Shown piece after piece: positions 19,501-29,301 of a DNA stretch of 64,000 bases. The DNA lies in contig CM062297.1 in NCBI GenBank assembly GCA_031216915.1, forward strand, positions 536,570,971 through 536,634,970, in the 5' to 3' direction. The notes under the pieces are model-generated. The model searched no databases, was not told the origin of the DNA, and saw nothing but the letters and a program-made list of their open reading frames with translations. The stretch comes from Pictodentalium vernedei. Taxonomy: Eukaryota; Mollusca; Scaphopoda; Dentaliida; Dentaliidae. Made by a program: the position numbers and the translations under genes. Within the stretch, counting starts at the first letter, position 1, and each line of letters opens with the position of its first letter.

Positions 19501-21174
19501 TTTGAACAAACTTGAATCAGATCCACCCTACAATGTTGCATACCAAATATCAAAAGATTCTGCCTGCTGGATCTGGAGAAGAAGATTTTTTAAGAAATTT
19601 GCCTGAAATGCACTAAGTTCGAAATCGGGCTCCTATACTGAGCCCAAATATTAACCCAGGGGGCCGATTTGAACAATCTTGAATCAGATCTACCCCACAA
19701 TGTTGCTTACCAAATATGAAAACATTCTGCCTGCTGGATCTGGAGAAGAAGATTTTTTAAGAAATTTGCCTGAAATGCACTAAGTTCGAATTCGGGCTTC
19801 TATAGTAAGCCCAAATATGTATCCAGGGGGCCGATTTGAACAAACTTGAATCAGATCTACCCCGCAACATTGCATACCAAATATCAAAAGATTCTGCCTG
19901 CTGGATCTGGAGAAGAAGATTTTTGAAGAAATTTGCCTGAAATGCACTAAATTCGAATTGAAGCTCCTATAGTGAGCCCAAATATGAATCTAGGGAGCCG
20001 ATTTGAACAAACTTGAATCAGATCCACCCTACAATGTTGCATACCAAATATCAAAAGATTCTGCCTGCTGGATCTGGAGAAGAAGATTTTCAAAGAAATT
20101 TGCCTGAAATGCAGTAAGTTCAAATTTGGGCTCCTATACTGAACCCAAATATAAACCCAGGGGGCCGATTTGAACAAACTTGAATCAGATCCACCCCACA
20201 ATGTTGCATACCAAATATCAAAATATTCTGCCTGCTGGATCTGGAGAAGAAGATTTTTTAAGAAATTTGCCTGAAATGCACTAAGTTCGAAATCGGGCTC
20301 CTATACTGAGCCCAAATATGAACCCAGGGGGCCGATTTGAACAAACTTGAATCAGATCCACCCTACAATGTTGCATACCAAATATCAAAAGATTCTGCCT
20401 GCTGGATCTGGAGAAGAAGATTTTTTAATGTTTTTCCCATTGCCTACAGTGTTAAAAAGTGCTGACTCAGCACTTTTTCAAAGTCCCGAAACTGTACCCT
20501 ATGATAAAACCGATGGCAATTTTTTTTTACCAATCCTTTCTGTTGGTCCTAAGGAAGCTGCACACCAAATAAAAATTCTCAGTGCCGTGCAGTTTTGGAG
20601 ATATGGGCGTTTTAAATTTTTTCTATTTTTAGCTCCTGCGGTTCCCACGGGGCTGCGGGAAAATTTTTTTTTGCATAAATCAAGTACTCATGACCCAATA
20701 AGCCCTCACATAAAATTTGGTTCAAATCAGCCTCTCGGTTTGGAAAATAGAAATTTTGGGCGGGGCAAAAAATTTTGCCCCTCTCATAACAACGTCAAGT
20801 ATAGCCCCACAAACTTCTCTTGAACAAATCTGAGTCTACACCTCAAAAGGAAGCTGCACACCAAATATCAAGTCTCTGCTACTGCTGGTTCATGAGAAGA
20901 AGATTTACAAAGATTTTGGTGCCCCTTGGGGGTGTGGCACCACCCAGGAGGAGGGGCAACTTCATTTGAACAAATCTGAATTGGCATTAGGTAATAAACA
21001 TTTAGCCAACATTTGAATAAAATTGGGCTAGTGGTTTAGGAGGAGAAGTCGATAATGTAAAGTTAACGCCGGACGGACGACGATGGACGACGGACGACGG
21101 ACGCCGGACGACGGACGACGGACAGAAAGTGATTAGTTAAGCTCCCCTTGAGCTTCGCTCAGGTGAGCTAAAAA
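16580..21174 (+). mobile_element. Large pearl-like element with long tandem core
   Basis: A 4.6-kb element beginning CAAGAGGCCCCACGTGGCC and CGCTCACCTGACA. It ends with a GACGGACGACG tract (21063-21124) and hairpin AAGCTCCCCTTGAGCTTCG/CTCAGGTGAGCTAAAAA. The 5' GCTCACCTGA is the exact inverse of the 3' TCAGGTGAGC. Inside are a front region with TTGGAATGAGCT hairpins (16900-17900), a 15-copy array (about 18000-20430), and the same 3' region as in 9060-9769. A TG/G microsatellite lies at 17200-17277. It is noncoding and inserted in DIRS-B. Confidence 0.82.
18000..20430 (+). repeat. ~167-bp tandem array, about 15 copies
   Basis: The box GGAGAAGAAGATTTT recurs from 18072 to 20408 at intervals of about 167 bp. 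Each unit reads: ACAAACTTGAATCAGATCCACC, AATGTTGCATACCAAATATCAAAAG, TCTGCCTGCTGGATCTGGAG, then a GGGCTCCTATACTGAGCCC hairpin. Units differ mostly at scattered sites. The short minus-strand ORFs of 84 aa seen here span two units and are not genes. Confidence 0.92.
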
Positions 21175-21314
21175 TGCTTGTATATAACAAATCAACCAAA
21201 ATAGCAGGGCATTAATTCAGCTAAAAAGCGGATGAGCCCATGAGGTCGCCACAGAACACTCCATAAATACATAAAATGCATGTATTAAAATAATAAAGCT
21301 TGCAGGAAGAGAAG

Positions 21315-21587
21315 TGTTGTGAAATTGCATTGACGGTATGGCTGATCACCTTCAACCGGATGGAAGCATCGTGAGGAATCCGGAATTCACCGAGAACGTA
21401 CGAGAATAAGCGAGGAGTTGGCGAAGATTGTTCGAACCGTTCTCTTGTTGAGTGGATTTGAAGCGAATAAGACGTGTCTTTTCTACTGAGCCAGAAGCAA
21501 GTGATAGTGTTGTCTTTCTAGAGAACTGAATATATTATTAAGTGAGTATCCTAAAGTACGAATAACCTTTAGACCAATTATACTTTA
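21315..21587 (+). repeat. Gypsy 5' LTR
   Basis: It starts TGTTGTGAAATTGC and ends CAATTATACTTTA. It matches 34747-35019 over equal length with about a dozen differences by eye, which points to an old insertion. A candidate primer binding site starts at once with TTGGCGACGGGCCTGTAAG (21589-21607); I cannot name the tRNA. Confidence 0.9.
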
Positions 21588-21935
21588 ATTGGCGACGGGC
21601 CTGTAAGAACCCAGCCACTCGGGTTACTTCATGCTCATAACATTGACTATTTAGTTCGAATAGCAAATCCGCCATTTTGATTGTGGACATTCAAGTTGAA
21701 TTTTCAGTGCTAAATTGTAGGTACAAACCTAAGAATTAATTTAGTAGGAAAATGAAATTTGTAGATTTCAGACAGTTTGAATTTTAATAGGGCTTATCTG
21801 ATTGAAATTCAAACTGGAGATTTATCTATTTCAGATAATTTGGATGTTTATCAACACGTCTACTTAGAATTTTTTTTTTTGATGAAAAAAATTACTTGTT
21901 TTTGCTTCAAGATTATCTAAGAGCAAAAACATAAA

Positions 21936-22211
21936 ATGGCTAGTATCAGTAGGATTAATGTCAACACTGCACCATTCAGTGAACTTCTGAAGATCCCTCA
22001 GGTAACAGAGAGCATTTCTAGGGAGATAATTAAATGCAGAATGACGTATGGAGTATTAACTAGGGAGGATCTTGTGAATATACCCCATTTTCGAGGAACA
22101 AATGAGCAGTGGCGATTTATTGATTTATCGCAACCACTAAATCCTCAATTGGTGGATAATAGAATTTTACAGCTGATAAATTATCCCCCAGACAATGATA
22201 ATATTATATAA
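21936..22211 (+). CDS. Gypsy Gag N-terminal part, helix-hairpin-helix
   Basis: A 91-aa ORF at the start of the retrotransposon's coding region. Residues 7-52 read INVNTAPFSELLKIP then a second helix and VLTREDLVNIPHF. This is the layout of ComEA-type helix-hairpin-helix DNA-binding domains (NINTA-x-x-EL-x-x-IP, then DL-x-x-IP). The frame stops at TAA 22209-22211. It then continues open in the same frame up to the MITE at 22328 and, beyond it, into the next ORF, so this is the amino end of one longer Gag. Role in Gag is not known; nucleic-acid binding is the natural guess. Confidence 0.6.
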   Translation: MASISRINVNTAPFSELLKIPQVTESISREIIKCRMTYGVLTREDLVNIPHFRGTNEQWRFIDLSQPLNPQLVDNRILQLINYPPDNDNII

Positions 22212-22327
22212 GCTTCTCCCCAGGGACTAACTCCCCCACCATCTGAAAATGAATCATACTGTGGAGATCAGGAATTGCAGGCAAATCTCCCAGTAGATCA
22301 TGATTCATTTTATGCACTTTCTCCAGG

Positions 22328-22761
22328 CAGGGTTCATACAAAAATTTGCTCACAAAGTTCAAGGGTTTCTCAAGGGTATTTCAAGGGCTTCTTTTTTTTT
22401 CAAGGGCTACATATACTATTCAGCTTGTTGTATGAGCTCTAAAAATCTAAGATTCATGTGACACGGATCTGACTTTGGAAGTCAGGAAGTACTGGTACCC
22501 AAAGTGTGATCTGTGTTACAGTAATCTTGGTAAAACGTTCCATACTTTTTTATGTTTTTTTTTCACTGAGCGACACGACCGCAACAAACAAGTAAAAGGC
22601 GAGTACACATATTTACAATGCCCAGGAAATAGCTTGGTATTCAAGGGTTTTTCAAGAGATTTCTGAAAGTTCAAGGGTTTCTCAAGGGCTAATTTCAAAT
22701 TCCAGGGTTTTTCAAGAAAAAACTCATTTTCAAGGGTTTTTCAAGAGCTGTATGAACCCTG
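22328..22761. mobile_element. MITE inserted in gag, TIR CAGGGTTCATACA
   Basis: A 434-bp insertion with 13-bp perfect inverted ends (CAGGGTTCATACA) and a 5-bp duplication CCAGG (22323-22327, 22762-22766). It is internally rich in TTCAAGGGTTT phrases on the plus strand. Removing the insert and one CCAGG leaves the gag frame unbroken, which confirms the boundaries. The termini resemble hAT elements; the short duplication makes the superfamily uncertain. Confidence 0.88.
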
Positions 22762-24399
22762 CCAGGTTCACTGGGTAGGCGAGCATCTGGGCAAATGTCT
22801 CCAGGTCAGGATAGCCTGGCAGATCAGGCTGAACTTGGACATTTGCAGGACCAGTTGCAAAGTACCCAAGTGATACATAGCAGTCAAATATTCAATAATG
22901 AAAATATTGAAAGATATTTACCTTACCAGACTGATCAAATTGATCAGGGTAATCAGGTTGAGAAGAATAATGAGAGCTATCCAACTGATCAGCTCAACCT
23001 GGGTAATACTGATGTGGTTGATCAGGGGCCACAGAATGTCAGTATTGTAAACAATGACCCAACAAGATATCAGTCAGATGTGGCAGGGGTGGAGGATGAC
23101 TATCAGACTCCAAGCCAAGATGCTGTACTTGCACTCCGGAGGGAGTATCAAGAGTGTAAACAGCAGAGTGATATTTTGTTGAGTAGAATGAGGAGAGCAG
23201 TGATGCAGTTGTTATCTCAGGGAAGTGTTCTCAAGACAAAACCTGATGTGAGAAGAAAGGTTTCTGTACAGCCAGAAATGGCTAGTGTTACAGAAATAAA
23301 ACAAGGCATTAAAGGCACAGGTAAGATGGTTCGATCTGGTCCGCAACTTCAGGTATTAGTAAATAATGCCACATCCATGCCTCAGAACAATAGTAGTACT
23401 TACATTCAATCTAGAGAGGCAGGGACTTTCACTCACAGCATGAGATGCTTACCCAATTATACATTGGCTAGGCAGCAGTCGGCTGTGGGAAGAAGTGCTG
23501 TTACTTATACTACTTCGGCACTAACTAATGTGTGTATTGCTAATCCATGGGATGTGCATCAGACAACCCTGAGTGTGAGTACAAGTAATCCTAATTATGG
23601 GCAAGGACAACCCAAACCCAATGTAATTAGGGGTACTAGTAGTGTACCACGCACAGTATCTGGACAGCCCAATGCCACAAATTCAAATTGTCAACCAAGC
23701 ACACAGATGACTTTGAATCAGAGCAGCCAGTTCTCTAGAAACCTACAAAATAAAATACAAGTATCAAGAGGGGTATCTTGTACTAATCAAGTCGTTTCCA
23801 CTGGTAATTCCTACAGAGTACCTAAAGGAATTATCCAGCACAATAATCAAAAGTTTTCAACTTCAATTAATCGACAGGCTCAGGCATCAGAAGCCAGTAG
23901 GGACCATCAGGGAGCATTAGGCAATCTCATGCAACTGAATCCTACTGGTTTATTAATAACTAGTCAGAATTTAGAAAATTCACAAGGGGGCGCATATGCA
24001 AACCAGGCGCCACACCAAAATTTAGTGAATTCGGTGAGGTATCACCCAACTAATGTAAAACATAATAGGTCACAGACAAATATTACAGGTAGTAATTACC
24101 AAGGGGTGTGTAAGAATCCAACACCAACTATTGTGTCAAATGTGAAACCTCAGTGGTTACCACCTAACCAGAACCAATTTAATTATGTCAATTCTGATGT
24201 TCAAGCAAATAATCAGCCTGTTTATAATCAACAGCCCATGAATAGACAAGTAGAGCAAATGACAAATCAAGGTCTAAATTCTCAGGTTCAAGGCCAACAA
24301 AATTACATTAATCAGTCCACTGTAACCAATCCAATATTGCAGCCAAATCCTTCAAATGTAGTTTACTATCAAGTAGATCCCCAAACGATCTCTAATTAA
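22762..24399 (+). CDS. Gypsy Gag middle region, N/Q-rich
   Basis: The open frame continues from the MITE boundary; the first Met is at 22795 (534 aa from there). About residues 100-130 contain a short helical, coiled-coil-like stretch (ALRREYQECKQQSDILLSRM). The remaining 400 residues are low complexity and very rich in Asn, Gln and Ser, most extreme at the end (NQNQFNYVNSDVQANNQ). There is no conserved fold I recognise. It ends at a stop at 24397-24399 caused by a frameshift; similar Asn/Gln-rich text goes on in the next frame to 24524. It lies between the helix-hairpin-helix and capsid-like parts, so it is a long disordered linker within Gag. Confidence 0.65.
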   Translation, partial: PGSLGRRASGQMSPGQDSLADQAELGHLQDQLQSTQVIHSSQIFNNENIERYLPYQTDQIDQGNQVEKNNESYPTDQLNLGNTDVVDQGPQNVSIVNNDPTRYQSDVAGVEDDYQTPSQDAVLALRREYQECKQQSDILLSRMRRAVMQLLSQGSVLKTKPDVRRKVSVQPEMASVTEIKQGIKGTGKMVRSGPQLQVLVNNATSMPQNNSSTYIQSREAGTFTHSMRCLPNYTLARQQSAVGRSAVTYTTSALTNVCIANPWDVHQTTLSVSTSNPNYGQGQPKPNVIRGTSSVPRTVSGQPNATNSNCQPSTQMTLNQSSQFSRNLQNKIQVSRGVSCTNQVVSTGNSYRVPKGIIQHNNQKFSTSINRQAQASEASRDHQGALGNLMQLNPTGLLITSQNLENSQGGAYANQAPHQNLVNSVRYHPTNVKHNRSQTNITGSNYQGVCKNPTPTIVSNVKPQWLPPNQNQFNYVNSDVQANNQPVYNQQPMNRQVEQMTNQGLNSQVQGQQNYINQSTVTNPILQPNPSNVVYYQVDPQTISN

Positions 24400-24685
24400 C
24401 AATCCATTTGTAGGGCAAAATTACCCTAGTTCTTCAGCTTACCAACCACAGCCCATGGCAGTATCTCAACCACAAGTTTCTCAAATCCAAGGTCAAGATC
24501 TAAATTTTCAGGTTCAACCGCTATGAGAGGACCAACACACTGACCGAGGAAATCATCATAGGTTATACTTGCCTAAAGGCCTAAATTTTGATGGCACTGG
24601 GTCATGGAAGGCCTTTTAAACGAAATTTAGGCGATATTCTTTAGCTGAAAGATGGACTCCTGAAGAACAAAAAGATATTTTATGT

Positions 24686-25585
24686 TTGTGCCTCAATGGT
24701 AAGGCAAGTGTTGTTTATTCATTATGGGCTGAAAGTAATTTAAATATGACGATCGATGAGCAGCTGAAACAGCTAGCAGCTCGTTTTGGAGATCATAGTA
24801 CCCCAGAGACCACTCAATTAGAATTCCAAAACGCTCATCAAAAAGTAGATGAAAGTACAGAAGACTGGGCTGAAACTGTTTTATCTCTGGTTACACATGC
24901 ATTTGAGAATTGTTCAGCAAAATTTGTTACACAGCAAGCAGTATTTAAATTTTGTCATGGCTGTACTGATGTGAAAGCAGCCGAACATGTTATTAATTGT
25001 CGATCACCTAATTTGGAAGAGGCTGTAAAATTAATAAAATGGCATCAGTATAACCAGTTAGCTATGCATGGTGGTTCGCCTCGTCAAAGTTTGAGCCATT
25101 CCGACAGCGACGAGAGCCCCACACGTGTTAGACAATTTTCTAATGCAAAACGCGGACATTCAAAGTTCCGTGGAAAAAATAATCAGTCATCTGGTTGGCA
25201 AAAATCTCCACAGAAGGAGAATTCCCAACAAACAAATGAGTCAGGAACCGATCTTAGTTATTTAGAGTCAAGAACGTTTGCCTTAGAAGCTAAAGCTGAA
25301 AGTTATGACAAACAATTTCAGCAAATTCTTGACAAACTAAATTCATTATTAACTATGAAATTTCCAAATGATCCAACAGCTGCTGGAAGATCAATAGATA
25401 AACAAGATACAAAACCAATTTCGCCATCCCCTACCAAATCTGTTCAATGCTATTTATGTAAGGGAATGGGACACTACAAATCTCAGTGCCCTTCAAGGGT
25501 AGTGAAGAATAGAGGCAGTAGTGGGGATAGAAAAGTTCACTTTGAAAGTTCATCAAAAGACAAGGGGCCGAATCGCGAGGTCTGA
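24686..25585 (+). CDS. Gypsy Gag capsid and zinc knuckle
   Basis: The C-terminal part of Gag. The capsid-like region begins upstream of the first Met: the frame encodes LPKGLNFDGTGSWKAF before a TAA at 24617. It continues with RWTPEEQKDILCLCLNG and LAARFGDHSTPE, typical of retrotransposon Gag. A CCHC zinc knuckle CYLCKGMGHYKSQC lies at residues 255-268 and would bind RNA during packaging. A further stop, TGA, is at 24524. The ORF ends at 25585. The pol frame is open from 25546, giving a 40-base overlap in the -1 frame, so Gag-Pol could be made by -1 frameshifting. I see no classic slippery heptamer. Confidence 0.85.
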   Translation: MCLNGKASVVYSLWAESNLNMTIDEQLKQLAARFGDHSTPETTQLEFQNAHQKVDESTEDWAETVLSLVTHAFENCSAKFVTQQAVFKFCHGCTDVKAAEHVINCRSPNLEEAVKLIKWHQYNQLAMHGGSPRQSLSHSDSDESPTRVRQFSNAKRGHSKFRGKNNQSSGWQKSPQKENSQQTNESGTDLSYLESRTFALEAKAESYDKQFQQILDKLNSLLTMKFPNDPTAAGRSIDKQDTKPISPSPTKSVQCYLCKGMGHYKSQCPSRVVKNRGSSGDRKVHFESSSKDKGPNREV

Positions 25586-25587
25586 TT

Positions 25588-28500
25588 TTGCCCCCACCAA
25601 ATGTACTAAATGACCTCACCACATTTAGATTTCCTACAACTGATGATAATTTAACCGCACGTCGTGTTAAGTCACCTTCGGCAATTCATGTGGAGTTAAA
25701 AGTAGAAAATTTAATAACTCACGCAGTTGTTGATACAGCTGCTGATGTGACAGTTTTGTCAGACCGCTTCTTTGAGCGTTTAACACCGGCACCTCCTATC
25801 ATTAAGACTGTTCATTTTAATACGACCGCAAGAGATGGACAGATGACAGGAAGTTATGTAGGACCCCTATCGCTATGTATGAGTGGACTTACATTTAGGG
25901 AGTGTGTCTATGTTGCGCCTATTGAAGATGAGGTATTGCTTGGAATTGATTTTCTGCGCAAGCAAAGAGCCATTCTGGATATAAATAAAGATTTCCTAAA
26001 AATCGGAAATGTTACAATTCCGACTTATTCCAAAGTCAATGACTCCACACGAATCGCTAAAATCAGCTTATTGGATGACACAATTGTTCCACCAAATTCA
26101 GCCATCTTAGTAAAATGTGAATTGAATGAAACTTTGGCTAATTATGTGGCCGAACCAATTGAAACACTATCCTTAATTGGCCTGCGTTCGGTGCATTCAA
26201 GCGAAACAGAACCCAAAATATGCCTAATTAATGTTAATACTAGAAACATTAAATTAAGTAAAAATCAGTTAATTGGGCATGCATACGAGGCTGAAACAAT
26301 TATAGAAAATGTAAAATCTGGAAATACTAATGTGACTGGAGTGAATACTGCCCGAACGGACGTAACGACAGTTAAAGCTCCAAATAATTTTAATAAGATA
26401 CATAAAGTGGACGTGGTAAAGCAAGTTCCTCATCATTTAAAAGATCTGTTTTTGAGGTCAGGTAAAAACCTTAACAGGAAACAAGCCACTCAATTGGCAA
26501 CACTTCTGACCGAATATGGAGATGTGTTTGCTAAAAATGAGTTTGATATGGGTCATTTCAAAGAAACTGAGCATTCCATCGATACACGAGACCATCCACC
26601 GATCCGCCAGCCCATGAGAAGCACACCATTATGTTTCGTGGATGAGGAGGAATCCCATTTGCAGAAGTTGTTGGAAGCAGGTGTGATCCAACCGAGTTTG
26701 AGTGAATGGGCATCACCTCCAGTTTTGGTCCGCAAGAAAGATAAATCGTTGAGGTGGTGTACTGACTACCGCAAAATTAATGCGATTACCAAAAATGAGG
26801 TTTATCCATTACCCCGGATTGATGAGAGCCTCGATTGGTTGTCAGGAAATTTGCGGTATGGAAAAGCTGATTGCATGAGCGCCTATCATCAGGTTAATGT
26901 CAAAAAGGAGGATAGGTGCAAGACAGCATTCAGTACGAAGCATGGTAGCTGGGAATTTGTAAAGATGCCTTTCGGTCTCTCGGGCACTCCTTACACTTGG
27001 TCAAGGGTTATAAATTTAGTTCTTCAGGGACTAACTTGGACTGCCGCCCTTAGTTATCTTGATGATGTAGTTGTTGGTGGATGTTCTTTTGAAAAGCATC
27101 TGGAAAATCTGGAGAGCATATTTGAAAGATTTCGTCAGTATGCGCTCAAATTGAAACCCAAAAAGTGCGAGTTTTGTCAGCACAAAATTGAATTCCTTGG
27201 AAGGATAGTCAGTAAAGATGGCATCGAGCTGAACGATGGATCCAAGGAAACTGTTAAAAATTGGCCTGTTCCGAAAAACACCAGGCAGGTAGAAAGTTTC
27301 TGTGGTTTAGTAAATTATCATAGAATGTTTATTAAAGATTTTGCCAAGATTGCTAAACCATTGTATGATTTGACTGGCAAGAAACCTTTTCATTGGGGTA
27401 AAGAGCAACAAGAGGCATTTGAAAACCTCAAGGCTTGCTTGGTTTCCCCACCACTCCTCACTCTTCCAAACCATACCGACACTTTTATTCTCGACACAGA
27501 TGCCAGTGATTGGGCATTAGGGGCAGAACTGTCGCAAGTACAAAATGGTGTTGAACGAGTTATTGCTTATGGTAGCTTTGCCTTAACCCCTCAACAAATG
27601 AGATATTGTACTACCAGAAAAGAACTTCTGGCAGTTGTCAGATTCACGAGACAGTTTCGTCATTATCTTTTAGGCCGACCCTTCATTGTCAGAATAGATC
27701 ATAACAACCTTAGGTGGCTTATGAGTTTTAGGGATCCACAGGGCCAAGTGGCTAGGTGGATGGAGGAATTAAGCGAATATAACATGGTCCAACATAGACC
27801 TGGGAAGCTACATGTTAACGCAGATGCTTTCTCCAGAATTCCCTTAGACAATGTGTGTTCAGAATATAAGATAAGATGTGATCTTTCAATTTTACCATGT
27901 GGCGGATGCAAGCACTGCACCCGTTTACTTGCAAATTGGGCCAAGTTCGAAGAAGAGGTGGACTATGTGGTCCCACTGAATCAAGGTTTTTGTAAGTTTG
28001 AAGAATCGGAAGATCCATCAATAGCTGTAGTGAATACAGAGATACAGCATGTAAATTTTGAATATATGAGCAATTCTCAACCACAGTCTGAAATTGCAGG
28101 AGTACCCTGGGATTTCAAAGAGGGTTGGGATGACACGATATCTTGTACCGGTACTATCTGTCCAGACACAGGGTGGACCAATACCCAATTCGATACTGAA
28201 TTGATTAATAATGGTCATCAGCTTAGGAGCCTTACCACTGGGAGTGATACTGTTAGTTTATCAGCTGTTGGTTCCCTTAGGGAAATGGAAAAGACACAGA
28301 GAAGTGATCCTGATATTTCTCCTATTATCACCTGGTTGGAAACTGGTGAGGAACCTACTGAGGGTGAACTTTTCATTTGTAGTGTGGCTACTAAATACAT
28401 GTGGCTGAATCGTAAGAGATTTTTGATGAAAGATAATCTTTTATATAAAGTTAAAAAGCATTGTTCAGGTCAAGTTTTGGTGGTCCCTTCAAATTGTGCG

Positions 28501-29301
28501 TCAGAAATTTTGAGCTTAGCACATGATATACCTGCTTCTGGACATCAGGGTGAGACTCGTACCAGGTATCGTGCATGTAGGAATTTTTATTGGTATGGAA
28601 TGAGTGAGGATATTAGATTATATGTGGAATCTTGTCCACAGTGCTCTGTTGGCAAGAAGGCTAACAGAACAGCTAAATGGAATATGACGATATTCCATGC
28701 AGGTAATCCAATGGAGAGAGTCCACTTGGATTTCCTGGGCCCTTTGCCTTTAACTCAAAAAGAGAACAAATATATTTTGATGATGACTGATCAATTTACA
28801 AAATGGGTTGAATGTATCCCATTGCCTGACCAAACTGCTGAAACTATGGCTTGTGCAGCTGTTAGTGAGTTCTTTTCAAGATTCAGTTGCCCGTTTCAAA
28901 TTCTTACAGACCAAGATCCTTGTTTTGAAAGTAAGTTATTTGAGGAAATTTGTGAACTTTTACAAATACATAAAACCAGAACTACCTCGTACAGACCTTC
29001 TGCTAATGAGCAAGTGGAATGTCAAAATCGAACCCTCATGAACGCAGTTCGATGTTTTGTTGATAAAAATCAGAAAGATTGGGACAAATTTATTCCCCGA
29101 TTGGCTGAGGCACTGCGTTCATCAGTTCACAGGTTAACTGGGTTCACACCTAATAAGTTGATGTTGGGTCGTGAGGTTAATCACCCAAGCGATCTGGTGT
29201 TTAACTTCAAGGAGAATAAAAAACAAGGAGAAATACCTGAATATGTTCGAAATTTGAAAGCTGAAATGAAAAGGGCTCATAAGTTGCAGGTAATCAGTTG
29301 A
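25588..29301 (+). CDS. Gypsy Pol: protease, RT, RNase H, integrase
   Basis: A polyprotein of 1237 residues; position 25588 is TTG, not a true start. Protease: VVDTAADVTVLSD (47-59) and VLLGIDFL (116-123); the active site reads DTA where DTG or DSG is usual. RT: D428 in ADCMSAYHQ and YLDD at 490-493. RNase H: D638, E679, D704 and D746 all present. A CGGCKHC cluster (771-777) follows, as in some invertebrate Gypsy elements. Integrase: zinc site H979, H986, C1016, C1019; DDE core D1048, D1108, E1144. The frame breaks at 29301, 1-2 bases out of phase with the next ORF, inside the integrase C-terminal region. All catalytic residues are intact. Confidence 0.95.
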   Translation: MPPPNVLNDLTTFRFPTTDDNLTARRVKSPSAIHVELKVENLITHAVVDTAADVTVLSDRFFERLTPAPPIIKTVHFNTTARDGQMTGSYVGPLSLCMSGLTFRECVYVAPIEDEVLLGIDFLRKQRAILDINKDFLKIGNVTIPTYSKVNDSTRIAKISLLDDTIVPPNSAILVKCELNETLANYVAEPIETLSLIGLRSVHSSETEPKICLINVNTRNIKLSKNQLIGHAYEAETIIENVKSGNTNVTGVNTARTDVTTVKAPNNFNKIHKVDVVKQVPHHLKDLFLRSGKNLNRKQATQLATLLTEYGDVFAKNEFDMGHFKETEHSIDTRDHPPIRQPMRSTPLCFVDEEESHLQKLLEAGVIQPSLSEWASPPVLVRKKDKSLRWCTDYRKINAITKNEVYPLPRIDESLDWLSGNLRYGKADCMSAYHQVNVKKEDRCKTAFSTKHGSWEFVKMPFGLSGTPYTWSRVINLVLQGLTWTAALSYLDDVVVGGCSFEKHLENLESIFERFRQYALKLKPKKCEFCQHKIEFLGRIVSKDGIELNDGSKETVKNWPVPKNTRQVESFCGLVNYHRMFIKDFAKIAKPLYDLTGKKPFHWGKEQQEAFENLKACLVSPPLLTLPNHTDTFILDTDASDWALGAELSQVQNGVERVIAYGSFALTPQQMRYCTTRKELLAVVRFTRQFRHYLLGRPFIVRIDHNNLRWLMSFRDPQGQVARWMEELSEYNMVQHRPGKLHVNADAFSRIPLDNVCSEYKIRCDLSILPCGGCKHCTRLLANWAKFEEEVDYVVPLNQGFCKFEESEDPSIAVVNTEIQHVNFEYMSNSQPQSEIAGVPWDFKEGWDDTISCTGTICPDTGWTNTQFDTELINNGHQLRSLTTGSDTVSLSAVGSLREMEKTQRSDPDISPIITWLETGEEPTEGELFICSVATKYMWLNRKRFLMKDNLLYKVKKHCSGQVLVVPSNCASEILSLAHDIPASGHQGETRTRYRACRNFYWYGMSEDIRLYVESCPQCSVGKKANRTAKWNMTIFHAGNPMERVHLDFLGPLPLTQKENKYILMMTDQFTKWVECIPLPDQTAETMACAAVSEFFSRFSCPFQILTDQDPCFESKLFEEICELLQIHKTRTTSYRPSANEQVECQNRTLMNAVRCFVDKNQKDWDKFIPRLAEALRSSVHRLTGFTPNKLMLGREVNHPSDLVFNFKENKKQGEIPEYVRNLKAEMKRAHKLQVIS

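Noticed and set aside
18612-20201. Minus-strand 84-aa ORFs beginning MRGGSDSSLFKSA and MWGGSDSSLFKSA
   Set aside because: They span two tandem monomers and arise from the repeat period; the same peptide fragments recur at 8306 and elsewhere.
18000-20430. CRISPR-like array
   Set aside because: Units of about 167 bp are repeated in full without unique spacers, in a eukaryotic transposon context.
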